The position numbers and the translations under genes are program-made. This document shows, in pieces, positions 11,245 to 22,543 of a DNA stretch of 64,000 nucleotides. Location: contig NC_083397.1 of NCBI RefSeq assembly GCF_030864355.1, positions 248,001 to 312,000 of the forward strand, written 5' to 3'. The notes under the pieces were generated by a model. The model did not search any database and was not told the DNA's origin. It saw only the letters and a list, made by a program, of their open reading frames with translations. The stretch is from Cutaneotrichosporon cavernicola (lineage: Eukaryota > Basidiomycota > Tremellomycetes > Trichosporonales > Trichosporonaceae). Numbering within the stretch: the stretch's first letter is position 1; each line of letters starts with the position of its first letter.

Positions 11245-12811
11245 ATGGCCGGCGGAACGCTTTCTCAACCCCGCAACCATCCCAATGAGTGCAGACGAGG
11301 CCTTCTTGACCCTTCCGACAAGCATGACGCCAGTGAAGACGACACACTAGAGACAGAGGTGGAAGTGAGTGAACCTTTTTTGTCTCTGACTGATGGTAGA
11401 GTGTCGCCGAGGATGATGAGCACTGCTCCCTTGACTGTATAGCACCCCTGACAACTGCGAAGAATCTCACGGACAAACTTCAGCTGATAGACCTCAACGA
11501 CTGCAACAACCCGCAGATGTTGCCCGACGGCGTTGTCGACCAGGAGAAGGTTACGCAACAGCTTCCCCTCTCTGTGTCCAACCCCAATACCCCCGAAGCT
11601 CTAACAAAGGAGAAGCGCAGCAGTAATAACGTGCGTACACAACCTTCCTCCAGTCCAGTCGAGCAGAGAGGGTCATTCCACTAACTGCCAGTCTTTCAGT
11701 CCCGTCAACGCTCTCACCACTCCTGCTCGGCAGCCTGTCAGCAAGTGTCCTATCACCCAGCGGACCTCTCCCGCAACGCCGGAGACAGCTCCCTCAAACT
11801 CACTCCACCTTCCTCAGGTCACTGATGCACGTACTGTTGTGGCTACCTTTCAAGGGCATCGTTCTCCCTCGAACCCAATCCCCATTCCTGCCAAATTGCG
11901 CAAGATGGCTCCAGAACACCTCGGCTGGAACTCATTCTGCGACAGCATGGAAGAGACAGGTGCGAGCCTCCTCTTGAGCTTGTTCGAGAGGCTGGCCGAA
12001 CTTCCTGGTGGCTCCTTCCTTCGCGAGCGAGAGAGCCCAGCCATCTCGCGTGCAAGTCCACCTGAGATCGCAGGCAAACTTTCATTGGATTCAAACAGAG
12101 ACGCGCTCGGTCGGAGATGTGAGAGGCGTGAAGCTATCCCCTATGACCCGTTCCAAGGGGTGAGTTGGCGTGTCTAAGCTTCACAAGGCACAAAGTTGCG
12201 CTAACGTGTAGGGATACCTTGTCATGTTGACTCCCCTCCTCATGACCCAGCTCCAGCGCCTGCATCCTGGCCAGAACCCAGAACCTCTTCACTCCTTCAA
12301 CGTCGTCGCTCTCTTTGACTTGCTTCGGCAGATACCTCCAGGAACGGTCAATTTTTGCAATCTTTACAACTACATTATCTGGCGCGTGGAGGAGTGCTGG
12401 GACACGGGCCGTCCTTCGGCGCACGACACAATCGGCACGGCCGTTGTCGACCACGGCGTCATCCCTACGCAGCGTGCCACAACGATCTCAGCCCATGTAA
12501 CGAGTACATCGGCCGTGGCTATGACGGACTATCGCAGTAGCTCCCACGACCAAAAGAGTCCCGGTGATCCTCATGACGACGCGACAGGCAGGGCTGAAGG
12601 CGATTTATCCCTCGGGGAAACTAAGGCCCCAGGAATAGCCAGTCCTACCAACTTGCCCACTGCCTCCCGCCGACGCCGCAGCACACTCGTCGTGAAGGGA
12701 TTCGCGGTCGGCGTCCCTATTTACCCAGCTTACCTTGACGACGACACCAAAGTACCCAAACCGGCAGACGAGACGCCATTCGAAGAAGACGAAGAGAATA
12801 CCCTTTCATGA
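11245..12811 (+). CDS. Unrecognised 472-aa protein, four exons
   Basis: Exons 11245-11364, 11400-11630, 11692-12159 and 12212-12811 join with all phases consistent (each exon a whole number of codons) to 472 aa. All three introns have canonical donors and CTGAC or CTAAC branch sites, and all frames are free of stops, so the gene is probably real. The N-terminal ~270 residues are Ser/Pro/Thr-rich and look disordered. A more ordered, hydrophobic part lies at about 270-340, around GYLVMLTPLLMTQLQRLHP and FNVVALFDLLRQIPPGTVNF, ending with YNYIIWRVEECWD. The C-terminus is again low-complexity and acidic. No signal peptide or TM segment. I do not recognise the family; codon use is less biased than in neighbouring housekeeping genes. 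Confidence 0.65.
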
Positions 12812-13460
12812 TGTGCTGCCGTGCTGAAGTAGTATTCGTAACCTCGCTAGTTCCTTTCCACTACCATTTTGAGACACCCTACATTGTGGAAAGTAACCCA
12901 GGTCACTGTCTGGAGCAGACGAAGCGTTGGGACTGATGCCCCGCGATCTCCCGCTGACTGATCCAGCTGTGACATTCCCAGCTTGTCGTGGCCCATCGTT
13001 GAACGCCCCGTCACGACTGTCAATGATTATCTTCTTGTTTCCATTCGTCTCCACCCTTTGCTCCTCGGCGTCCTGTGCAAATATAGCCGTCCCGACCGCC
13101 AGCCGGAAGAATCTGCCAGAGATATGGTATCGACGGTTGAGTCAGCCGCTGCAACCTCGCCCAGGATACACACCACATCTCCAAGAGCTCCTGGGTTAGA
13201 CGCGGCCTCCGCCAGCATCCAGTGCATCTGAAGTCCCAGCCTAGCTCCATGGACTATACTATGCTACTATTCCCTAGCGGCCTTCATGAGAGACCCATGT
13301 CACAGATCCGACCAGGCGGCCCACGACGCGGCCGGCGTCCACCTCTCCTCCTTCTCACTACTCTCAGGCTCCTCAGTCTCCCGCTCAAGCTCCCCAGTAC
13401 CATAAGCGATGACACCATGCTCCGGTGGTAGCGAGCGAGATCTCAGTTGAGGCTGATGAG
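12812..13460 (-). other. Coding-like remnants on the minus strand
   Basis: Several minus-strand frames look protein-like without making a closed gene. Around 13440-13320 a frame reads GELERETEEPESSEKEERW; around 13227-13030 another reads MLAEAASNPGALGDVVCILG; around 13050-12812 a third carries DSRDGAFNDGPRQAGNVTAG and ends essentially at the stop of the convergent gene at 12811. Junctions between them are not obvious. This could be a fast-evolving gene or a pseudogene. Confidence 0.25.
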
Positions 13461-14108
13461 ATTATGCCACATTGCTACTCGATCACTCGATGTAACTCAT
13501 TCACGATCATTCGAAAGATGGTGAGAAGAGGCGCAAGGCCTTAGTTGAATCATTGAATCGCTCAATCGCTACCCAAGAGTGTCATTCCTCGCACTATGAA
13601 AGGGTCAAAACACCTTTCCAAATCGTGCCTTCGTTCTCAGCTCCTTCTCAAGTACTCTGAAGCTCACCTCATCCTTGTCCTCTTCTCCTCATATTCGACG
13701 CTCATGTCTACATCACTTGTCTTCCTCTATTCACTTGTTTTAATGCATAGATGTTCATCAGAACAGGTGCAGGCGCGAAAGTGGAGGTCACTGTGTCAGT
13801 GTTCTACTGACAACGCCACATGACGGCATCCCACATGGGTATTATGTAAGTACCCTGCGTTAAGGCAATGCACTGCTCATCAGATGGCGCAGCACCCTCC
13901 CCGTTTGGCCACTCGTCACAGCTCTGCTGCCAACTCTTCATCCATTCTCCATTTATCTTCTCAGCTTCCTCATCACACCCTTTTAGCCCATCTCCTCGTC
14001 GATAGATAGCTGTGGCTCAGCAAACATCACGACTTCACTTTCATCGGTCACGACACACGCTTCTCCCCATCCTTCCACGCCCACCATCCCCATTCCGGAG
14101 ACGCGACC
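13461..14108. other. Intergenic, promoter side of HSE1
   Basis: No gene seen. The stretch just before 14109 is pyrimidine-rich on the plus strand, as usual here for 5' UTRs. Confidence 0.4.
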
Positions 14109-16301
14109 ATGTTCTCCGGCCCAATTAATCCCTACGATGAGCTCGTTGGTGAGTATCTTCTCTAACATTGCATGTACGGCTGGGATTGTAGAGCACTACC
14201 TTTGGACGGCGTGCACTAAGCTGCAGTACCCATAAGGCCAACGCGTCAGGTTCACCGCTGACATGCAGACAAGGCCACTGACGAGAACCTCGCGTCCGAA
14301 GACTGGGATGTCAACCTCCAGATCTGTGACAAGGTTACCGAAGAGGGTGCGCCGGGGTAAGTCTGCCATTGTCACTGTGAGATGGAGCTAACACGTTTGC
14401 GTCTGTGCGCTTGGCTGACCTGTCTTACTATCGCGTTCATTCTCCAGTGCTCGCAACGCAGTTGCTGCGCTTGTGAAGCGTCTTGCCCACCGCAACCCCA
14501 ATGTCCAGATCTACGCACTTGAGCTCGCAAACACATTGGCACAAAACTGCCAGAGGCCGCTGCAGCAGGAGCTCGCAGGAAAGCAGTGGACGATGGCGCT
14601 CGAGCGCATCCTGAACGACCGCGTGAGCCGCCTACCGCCGAATGCAAGCTGACAGCAGGCAACCGTCAAGCCTGTGCGTAACAAGGTACTGAAGTACATT
14701 AAGGAGTGGACGCAGCAGTTTGAGGGCACGGGGGACCCACAGTTGGGCCTCATGTCGGAGCTGTATGATAAGCTGAGGTCGAAGGGTTAGTCGCGGTCGA
14801 AACGGGCGGTTGCGGACTTGTGTTAACCTCAGACTACAACTTTGACGAGGCAGACGACCTAGTACCGACGCGCGAGGACGCGAGACGGCAGGCCGAGGAG
14901 GACGAGCTGGCGCGTGTGTTGGAACTGTCCAAGCAAGACAAGGGCGGGCGAGGAGCCACCGGGTACAACAGGCCGGGCGGGTCGTCGAGCGGTGTAGGTT
15001 CGTCGAGCGCTGCCTCCGCCGCCGCTGCGGCCCCTTTCGCTGCAGCTCCGTCCGCTGGACCGCCCATGGTCGCAGCATCGTATGCCTCTGGGCCTGTGCA
15101 AACCAACGCCGCCCCGCACAGCCAGTACAGGGGCCCATCTGCGCATGACTACGAGCTGATGGATCCCCCTCTCGGGGCTGGACCAGAGTACCAGGCGCCT
15201 CAGTCTGGTTCTTACGCCCAGCAGGGATACCCGGCCCCAGCACCTGCTCCCGTTCCCGACGGGCCACTCGACATCAACAAGGCAACGCGTGTGCGTGCGC
15301 TGTACAGTTTCACTTCCGAGACGGTCGGCGAGCTGCCGTTTGAGCGCGGCGACATGATCAAGGTGCTCGACCGCAGCTTCCATGAGTGGTGGCGTGGTGC
15401 GTGCAACGGCAAGATCGGCATCTTCCCTGCTACCTATGTGGAGCCGCTGCCAGAGCCGACTTACATGGAACTGCAAGAGGAGGCGCAGGAGGAGGCGCGC
15501 GTGTTTGCATCGCTGAGTATTGTGGACGAGCTCCTGCGGTCGCTCAAGGATATTGACCCTGCCCGTGGAGAGCGCCTCGAGGACAACCCGGAGATCCAGG
15601 AGATGTACCAGAGGAGCGTCGGACTGCAAGGCGGGATCAACGCTCTCATCAAGAAGTACTCAGACCAGAAGGCCGAGCTTGAGCACATGAACGCCAACCT
15701 CGTGCGCGCGATGCAGCAGTACGAGGAGCTCAAGGGCGGAGGTGAGTCACCGCCTTAATTGCCGAGGGAGGGAACGTCGCTGATGTCAGCCCCTCCCGCA
15801 CAGCCGTACGCGCCGCAGCCATATGGCGTGCCTCCTAGTTCCCAGGACTCGGGGCTTGCTCCCCAGTCTTACGGCTACAACCAGTATCCGCAAGAGTCGC
15901 CTGCGGCTGTTCCGCAGGGCCCGCAGTACCAGCTCGAGTCGCAGGCCTACCCGACCGAGTCCCCTGCTGTGATGCCTCAGGCGCAGCCTGGCTACCCTCA
16001 GCAGCACGGCCAGCCTCCGCATGGCATATACTACCAGAACGCGCACAGCTCGACGAGCGTCAACCACCCTCCAGCTGGACACGTACTGGGCTCGCCGCCG
16101 CGGCAGGGCTCGGGGTCCGCGCCGGCGGACCCCAACCAGGCCGCGTGGGACGCGTACTATCGCCAGCAAGGACAGGTCCCGCCGCAGGGTGCACCTCCTC
16201 CCGGTGCGCCCGTCGCCGCACCATACCCCCAGCAGCAGTACTATGCGCAGCAGACTGCTGACGGCGTGACTGGGCAGATGGGCCAGATGAGCGTTAGCTA
16301 G
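14109..16301 (+). CDS. HSE1: ESCRT-0 subunit Hse1 (STAM-like)
   Basis: Class E Vps protein that sorts ubiquitinated cargo at endosomes with Vps27. Six exons: 14109-14148, 14269-14356, 14448-14622, 14659-14785, 14833-15741 and 15790-16301, giving 616 aa. The VHS domain (about 1-145) opens with NPYDELVDKATDENLASEDW and contains the VKRLAHRNPNVQIYALELAN helix. A ubiquitin-interacting motif follows at about 166-180 (EEDELARVLELSKQD). An SH3 domain lies at about 293-347 (RALYSFTSETVGELPFERGD, WWRGACNGKIGIFPATYV). A helical region follows, then a Pro/Gln/Tyr-rich tail. Domain order matches Hse1/STAM. The intron before exon 6 is needed to read the tail, because the unspliced frame stops at 15758. 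Confidence 0.93.
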
Positions 16302-16726
16302 AATGTGAATGAACGTATGCTACGGAGAGGGTGAGCCAGAGTTGAACGTCGCTAGTCACATGCATCGAGGGCGTTTGCTCTTTGGTCGTGAGGGACTGTT
16401 GATTGTGACTTGGCGGAAGAAACGGAGGGGGGACGACGTGAAACGGGGCCATTTTGCCGATCCCGACCTTGTTTTTCACTCTTCCTGGGGCCTCCACCGA
16501 CAATGCCTTCCCCCTCCCCCCCCTGGCCTGAGGCCGAAGCCTTCCTTACTCGGACACGGCTCAAAACAATACAATCATCGCCGACAAACCTCACATCAAC
16601 ACTCTTCCATCCATCCATCCCATCCTCCTCTTATACTCACCACCTCCTTCTCCTCTCTCCCATCGCAACCCACCCAACGCCTTCATCGCCTTATCCGCGT
16701 CTCCTCGCGCCGGCCCCTCGGCCAAA

Positions 16727-17911
16727 ATGAACCCCTCCCAATCCCACATGAACCCTTACTACTTAACCACCGATGCCCTCAACTACAGCTTCAACGGCTA
16801 CTCGAGTGGCAGTGGCACCTCGTCTCCAGCAGGCATGAACCCCGCCTTGGCACAGTCCAAGCCTGCCGTCCCAGCGCCAGCGCCAGCGCCGGCGCCATTG
16901 ACTGGACCCCTTGTCTCGCCGCACCAGGACCTGAACGATTTCTTGGAGAGTTTCTGGACGCGTCAGATGGACGGCGTCGAGCGCGAGACGCCAGACTTTA
17001 AGACGTACAACCTTCCCCTGGCGCGGATCAAGAAGGTCATGAAGAGCGACGAGGAGGTCAAGATGATTAGTGCTGAGGGTGAGTCGAGGTCTAGCCAGCC
17101 AAGAAGAGAGAGGAGAGAGGGGAGAGGGGGGAGAGGAGAGAGGGGAGAGGGGGGAGAGGAGAGAGGGGAGAGGGGGGAGAGGAGAGAGGGGAGAGGGGGG
17201 AGAGGAGAGAGGGGAGAGGGGGGAGAGGAGAGAGGGGAGAGGGGGGAGAGGAGAGAGGGGAGAGGGAGGAGAGGGAGGAAGAAGGTGGAAGGTGGAAATT
17301 AGGGGGAGGCGGATGGGGTGGCGAGGACATGCACCGAGAACATGGACAGCCCGAAGTCGATGACACGGCAACACCTAGAGGGACTTATGCTCTCCCAGCT
17401 CTTTTCTTCCCACAGCCGCAGCTGACACCAGCCCCGATAATGTTCTCCAAGGCTTGCGAGAGTGAGTACGGCTAGTGGCAGGAGACGCGACGTCTACGAC
17501 CTTAGCGCCCAGGAAGGTGGCAGATGATGTGCTCTTCCGGCTGTCCCCGTTATGGTGCATCACAACCGGGCGCGCAGCCTCCTTGACCACATCTAGACAG
17601 TGCTCACCCCAGTCTTCATCTCCGAGCTTACGTGCCGCGCGTGGCTCGTCGCCGAGGGTCACAAGCGGCGCACGCTACAAAAGTCGGACGTGGCATCAGC
17701 CATTGCCTTTTCTGACGTCTTCGATTTCCTCATCGACATTGTGCCGCGTGACGACGGGACCGAACATGCCGTTCCCGCGGCCGCGGCGAGTAACCATGCC
17801 GAACCTGAGCCACAGGCGCCCGAACCTGAGTGGCCGCGCCACGAGGACGAACACGAGGGCGACGCGCTGTACTCCGAGTACGTGCAGGGTGAGGGCGAGG
17901 GATTCGCATAG
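16727..17911 (+). CDS. HAP5: CCAAT-binding factor subunit C (Hap5 / NF-YC)
   Basis: Histone-fold subunit of the CCAAT-binding complex, pairing with Hap3. Exons are 16727-17078, 17432-17461 and 17613-17911, giving 226 aa. FWTRQM and [20 protein letters not shown] are diagnostic, then MISAE joins across the first intron to [10 protein letters not shown] in a 30-nt exon. The third exon continues [23 protein letters not shown] and [11 protein letters not shown]. The acceptor at 17612 was chosen because it restores the family's KACEIFI; an earlier AG at 17600 would add four residues. The first intron (353 nt) contains a G/A minisatellite. The C-terminus is acidic. Confidence 0.93.
17102..17280 (+). 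repeat. 23-bp purine minisatellite in the HAP5 intron
   Basis: Plus strand is essentially only G and A. Six-G runs recur every 23 bases (for example 17126-17131, 17149-17154), about seven copies with the core GGGGGGAGAGGAGAGAGGG. It lies wholly inside HAP5 intron 1, so length changes would not touch the coding frame. Confidence 0.9.
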
Positions 17912-17987
17912 GCGGCGGCAGCTGTATACCCAATGTAGATGTAACATGCGTGATACCAGATTCATACTAGTACAGGATACAGAGCAG

Positions 17988-19359
17988 TTACAGTTCACCA
18001 GTGAGGGGTCCACCGGCGGCACGCTCGAGGTCGTTGTGGATACGCTTGCGCTTCGCGGCACGTCTTGCTGCGCGCCGTTCCGAGGGCGACTGGTGGTCAC
18101 CGTTGCGTTGGCGTGATGGCCCCGCTTCTTCCTCCTCGGAGTCGGACTCGTCGTCGCTGTCACCGAGGAAGCTGGTCTCAGCTTGTTACGTGTGCTCAAG
18201 ATAGCAGACTTACAGCTTCTCAATGAACGCGGCAGCTGCCTTCTCCGAGAACTCGGCCTCGCGCGAGCCCCACCGCCACTCAATCTCCTCGGCTGGTCCA
18301 TCGCCACCCGCGTGTTTGTGTTTTGTCTGCCGTCAGCAAAAAGTAAACGAGGTTGTTGACCTTCTCGAGGTAATTCTGCTTTGCAAGCACGTCCATGAAC
18401 TGCTCGAGTGTGATTGTGGCAGAGTGCGAGTTGGGACTCTTCCATGGCAACACGGTGTGTCGCTCGAGGTTGAGACGACGGAGGAAGGCATACAGCGCGC
18501 CTGCTGTTAGCTGAAGTGAACGGGTCGGTTAGCTACTCACGCTCCTCAATGACGCGCCCCTGCGCAAGAATAAGGCAGAGAATTACAGTCCGGATGCCCA
18601 GTAGCGCTATGTGCCCAGCCGGAGTCGGGTCGGCCTTATCCCACCGTAGCAGCGCGCCCGCGTCACTCTCGCTGTCGGCCACGGCATTGGCGTTGCCTCT
18701 ATCACCCTCAAAGGAGGGTAATGGTGCAGGGCGGTTCATCTCGGCGATCAGTGGGCCAGGAAGCACGGAGCGGAGGATGTACGACCGCGTGCCGGCGACT
18801 GTTGTCAGCTGTGACCTAGCCTGCGAGCAGCAGACTCACCCTTCTTCTCTTTCTGCCGTTGGGTACTCGTACTTCCCTCAGCCTCCTCCTCTTCATCATC
18901 CTCCTCGTCCCCCTCCTCCTGCACTGGGCGTAGGCGCTTCTTCCGCTGCGTCTGCTGAGTCTGGGCTTGTGTGGCCTGTGTTTCCTGCATTAGAGCTTCG
19001 TCGCCGCGCTGCTTAGCGCGCAGCTCGTGCATCTCCATCCCAAACGTAGAGCGGAGTAGGCTCTGTGCGCGTTCAAAGACCACATGGAACTGGCGCTGGG
19101 CGTTTGGCAGGACTGCTGTCAGCTCACGGAAACTACCGGGCTGGGGAAGGTGAGACTCACCCAGCTTGGAAATCATGTCCCGACGCAGAGGCTGCCGCCG
19201 GTGTTCATGAAACAGCGCCAGGCGAACAACGTGTGCTGCAGCGCTCGCCAGGTCCTGCTGTTAGCTGGCGATCAAGACGACCTAGCTAACCTGGGCGGAC
19301 ATGCCGCGGGGCCCTTCGTCTTCCGAATCGTCGCGGCGATGGGTGGGGCGTGGAGGCAT
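17988..19359 (-). CDS. NSE3: SMC5/6 complex subunit Nse3 (MAGE domain)
   Basis: Winged-helix MAGE protein of the SMC5/6 DNA-repair complex, partner of Nse1 and Nse4. Seven exons (19359-19291, 19254-19161, 19112-18840, 18798-18541, 18500-18361, 18326-18214, 18171-17988) give 376 aa. The MAGE homology begins with a basic helix ending RRQPLRRDMISKLG, then NAQRQFHVVFERAQSLLRST and FGMEMHEL. An acidic, Gln-rich insert follows (about 90-140). The second MAGE half has HIALLGIRTVILCLILAQGR and LYAFLRRLNLERHTVLPW, ending in EEIEWRWGSREA. The intron at 18360-18327 has an atypical GTCAAC donor but is required for the frame. The tail is acidic then basic. Confidence 0.8.
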
Positions 19360-19631
19360 GATGGTTCGTTTATAGATAGACGAGAGAGAGAAGAAGAATC
19401 TAGAGCTCTTGTCTCTCTTTAGAGTTGAGGAGAGGTTGACATGGAAAAAGAGTGGAGGAAGGTCCAGGCGCTAGTCATCATCACAACAAAGTCGCGACGC
19501 GTCTCTCATGTACGGTATGGGTAATGGCGGGATCAAATCCACGTGGTGCAGACCTCCACTCTCAACTTGGACTTCGATCACAACTTCCAACTCCTCCCCA
19601 GCACTCAACAACACCATTCAACTCAACAGCA

Positions 19632-20658
19632 ATGGCATCCCTCTCCCCTGCTGAGCGGGACTACATCATCTCCGGCCTACTCTCCGACCCGGCGCTGCGT
19701 GTCGACGGCCGCAGTCTCCTCTCACCCCGCCCCATCGAGACGGAATATGGCGTGATGCCAGCCGCGAATGGGAGTGCGCGCGTGCGTGTTGGCGGCACAG
19801 AGGCTGTTGCCGGGATCAAGCTCGATGTCGGCGAGGTGTCCAAGGGCTCTTTTGAGGGGGGTCCGGGATGGAGGGCAAAGGTCGAGGTGGATATGTGAGT
19901 GGCCTACATTCCACTACTCATTCAACTCGTTGGCAGTGATTCAACTAGTTGAATAGTAGGGCCTGAGCTGACCCAAGCACACCACAAGCCCTTCCCTCCA
20001 CAGACCCAAAGACGTTGCAAACCCTCTCGGCATCCTACGCCGCCCTCCTCGCGGAACACTTCGTACCCTCCGTCTCTCCTCTCAAGATCACCGAGACGCG
20101 TGCCTTCATCCCCTCCCTCCATATTGCGCTGCTCTCATGCGACGGCGCCATCGCTTCTGCACTAACCCTTGCTGCGCGCGGTGCTTTTGCCGACCTCCAA
20201 GTTCCCGTTACCAAGGTGGTGGGCATGGAGGAGGAGGACGCCGAGACGCAAGCGGATTTGGCGGGGATCAAGGGCGCAATCGCCGCTGGACGGGCGGGGA
20301 AGGGTAAAGGCCGCGCTCGGGCTCGTGGTGGTGACGACTGGGATATTGAAGGGGACTCTGCGCCGCTCGAGGGAAGGGAGGAGTTGCCCGTCCTAGTTAC
20401 GCTTAATCTCGTTGGGGAGAAGGAATTCGTTGACGCCTCTCTGCGCGAGGAGGCTGCGTGTCCCGCGCGCGTGCATGTTTTCGTGCGACCGGGCGGGCGG
20501 ATAGCGGGTATCCGGATGGAAGGTGATGGTGGGATCGCGACGGAGCGTATCCGGCCGCTCCTGGAGGTGAGCAATCGTGTTATCAGTCAAGCTGACGACA
20601 GGAAGCACGCCGGATCGGCCTCGAGCTCGCCGAGGCGCTCAACGCCGACCTACCATAG
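19632..20658 (+). CDS. RRP42: Exosome core ring subunit Rrp42 (RNase PH fold)
   Basis: Structural subunit of the RNA exosome hexameric ring. Exons are 19632-19894, 19978-20566 and 20602-20658, giving 302 aa. The N-terminus shows DPALRVDGRSLLSPRPIETE, then PAANGSARVRVGGTEAVAGI, the pattern of the Rrp42/EXOSC7 group. The acceptor at 19977 (CCAAG) rather than the nearer CAG at 20003 is needed to keep frame. A Lys/Arg-rich insert sits at about 185-205. Conserved elements continue with VLVTLNLVGEKEFVDASLRE. The catalytic RNase PH residues are not expected in this subunit. Divergent from NSE3, sharing a 270-bp promoter region. Confidence 0.85.
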
Positions 20659-20826
20659 CTCTTGTTCGCGGTATAGATGCATCCATCCTTCTAGGGTGAG
20701 AGACATGGTTTCCGGAAAGCCTCTACATTACGGACTTGCTCGTTATGTTTCGTGGGTGGACGTGGACATGGTTGCCGGCTTCGTGGCTGGGATGCAGGAT
20801 GCTGGTGGTTGCTCTGTTGTTTGGTT

Positions 20827-22543
20827 CTATGCGTCTGGTTGTTGGTTTGCACTTGTCACTTCTGCTTGAACTTGCTGTGCGGCCGCCTCACTCCCCGCCG
20901 CGATCAACTTGGCACGCTCGCGCACTTCGCGCGCGGCCTCGACCATCCACACCTCGATGACGGTTTGGAGCATGCGTTCCCACCCGTCTGTGCGCTTGGC
21001 CACGACGAGCGGGTCAAACTCGTAGATCTGTAGGCTGCGGCGGCGGCTCAGGGCAGCCTGCGCTGCCGTCTTGGGTGTAACGATCGTCGAGTTCGTCGGC
21101 GTTGCTAGCACCGATATCGGGATGTTGAAGCGCATGCGTACCGCACTGGAGTCAGCTGGAACCCAGAAAGATGTCAACCGACTCACGCAGCCCAGCAGGT
21201 GAGGTTCTCGGAGCGGCGGAACGTCCATTCGCCCTCTTCGACGCCGAGTGTGTCGTGCAGGTCCTCATCGGGGACAAAGCCCCACGGCCGTGCTGATGTG
21301 AGGAGATACGCGTTGTATGCGTGCGCGAGGAGGTAGCCGTCACTGAGGCGGTCGAGAAGGGCGTGGCCAGATCGGGGAAGGAGTGCCGCCTGTTCCGATG
21401 TAAGGTGGGTGGTGAGGAAGGAGTGGACGCGGTCTGCTGTCAGCTCATTTAAACACTGCCGAGCTCACCCATACCATCGGCGTCGACCCACGCGTCGACC
21501 CACGCGTCGGCCGGTCCGACAGGTGCTTCTCGGAAGAGGCGGCCAACTACCTCGACCCAGCGGAGCACGGCATCGCGTGCTGCCCTGCTCTCGGCTGCCC
21601 ATTCGTCCCCGTCGACGGCGCGATACCCTTGCGACTCGCTGACGATGCGCTCTTCCCATGGCGGGCGAGAGCATGTAGCCTCGGCAATCCTGGCCGCCTC
21701 GTTTATGTCGTATTCGTCGTCATCGGACCACTCGTCAGCGCAGCTCGCTCCGCTCGTGGCCGAAGGAGACAACGGGGCGTGTTCCTGCACGGGCGACTCG
21801 GCCAGCTCGCCGTTCACTACGAGCGTTGGGAGACCGTTGCGCAGGCGCTCCTCGAGAGCGCGGAGCTGGCCTAGCACGTCGAGCGCTGCACGGCGTAATG
21901 GCGCGGTACGGTCGATACCTAACACAGGTGCTGAAACAGAGCGGGGCGTTGCGCCGACGCCCGTGGGGCGAGAGGGCACGCTGAAGGTCGCGGGCGCGCG
22001 GGGCGTGCTTACTCGCCTGCCTGCTGTTGCGAGGGATAGTGCGAGTGTGCGCATACGGCGCACAGCCGCAGCCGTGTCGACGAATACTGATCGCAGATCG
22101 ACAGGTGCGCCTTCCGCCGCCCAGGTTGCGGACACCTCACGTGCGAGGAAGGTGGCCTCTTTGCGCGCCTCCCTCGGTGCGATGCGGTTGAGAGCGACCT
22201 CTTTCCACGGCTTGTGCTCTGCGCGTTCCGGAACTGCGCCGAGCGGATTTGTACGGATGCCGGCGCCCGCTCCATCACGGTGTGCGACGCCACCACTGGA
22301 GAAGTGGAGCTGGAGGTCGCGGATCGAGGGAAGGATCGCGACAGAATCACGCTTCGCAGCACTGCGTGAGATGTATCGGTGGTACTTTCTGCGCAGAGGA
22401 GCTTGGACGGGCGATGGCTCGTCACCGTCAACGCTGGAGGGGAGGGTGTCGGTTGTGGCGTGCGTCGTGTCGCTTGCACAACCCGAGTCGCCTGTGCGCT
22501 GGACGACGAGCGGCGGCGGCGAAGGCTCGAGAGCGGTCGCCAT
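20827..22543 (-). CDS. Conserved-looking unknown protein, 546 aa
   Basis: Three exons (22543-21469, 21433-21187, 21145-20827) join in frame with canonical introns. No family assigned. The N-terminal third is Ser/Thr/Pro-rich; RRKYHRYISRSAAKRDSVA stands out. A helical Arg/Ala-rich middle follows (about 130-250), then an acidic patch (DEWSDDDEYDINEAARIAEA). The most protein-like region is about 340-520, with VLRWVEVVGRLFREAPVG, RLSDGYLLAHAYNAYLLTS, RPWGFVPDEDLHDTLG, TFRRSENLTCWAAAVRMRF and GWERMLQTVIEVWMVEA. The DGYLLAHAYN...RPWGF part is reminiscent of a calponin-homology-like helical bundle, but that is a guess. No TM or signal peptide. Convergent with RRP42, 168 bp apart. Confidence 0.75.

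Noticed and set aside
14632..15629. Long Arg-rich minus-strand frames over HSE1
   Set aside because: Shadows of the GC-rich HSE1 exons; the plus strand carries recognisable VHS, UIM and SH3 domains.
17070..17374. Open frames of Gly/Arg/Glu or Ser/Pro repeats over the HAP5 intron
   Set aside because: They only translate the 23-bp purine minisatellite.
17600..17612. Alternative HAP5 acceptor at 17600 (in-frame ATG used by frame callers)
   Set aside because: It would insert MLTP inside the conserved KACEIFI helix; the AG at 17612 restores it exactly.
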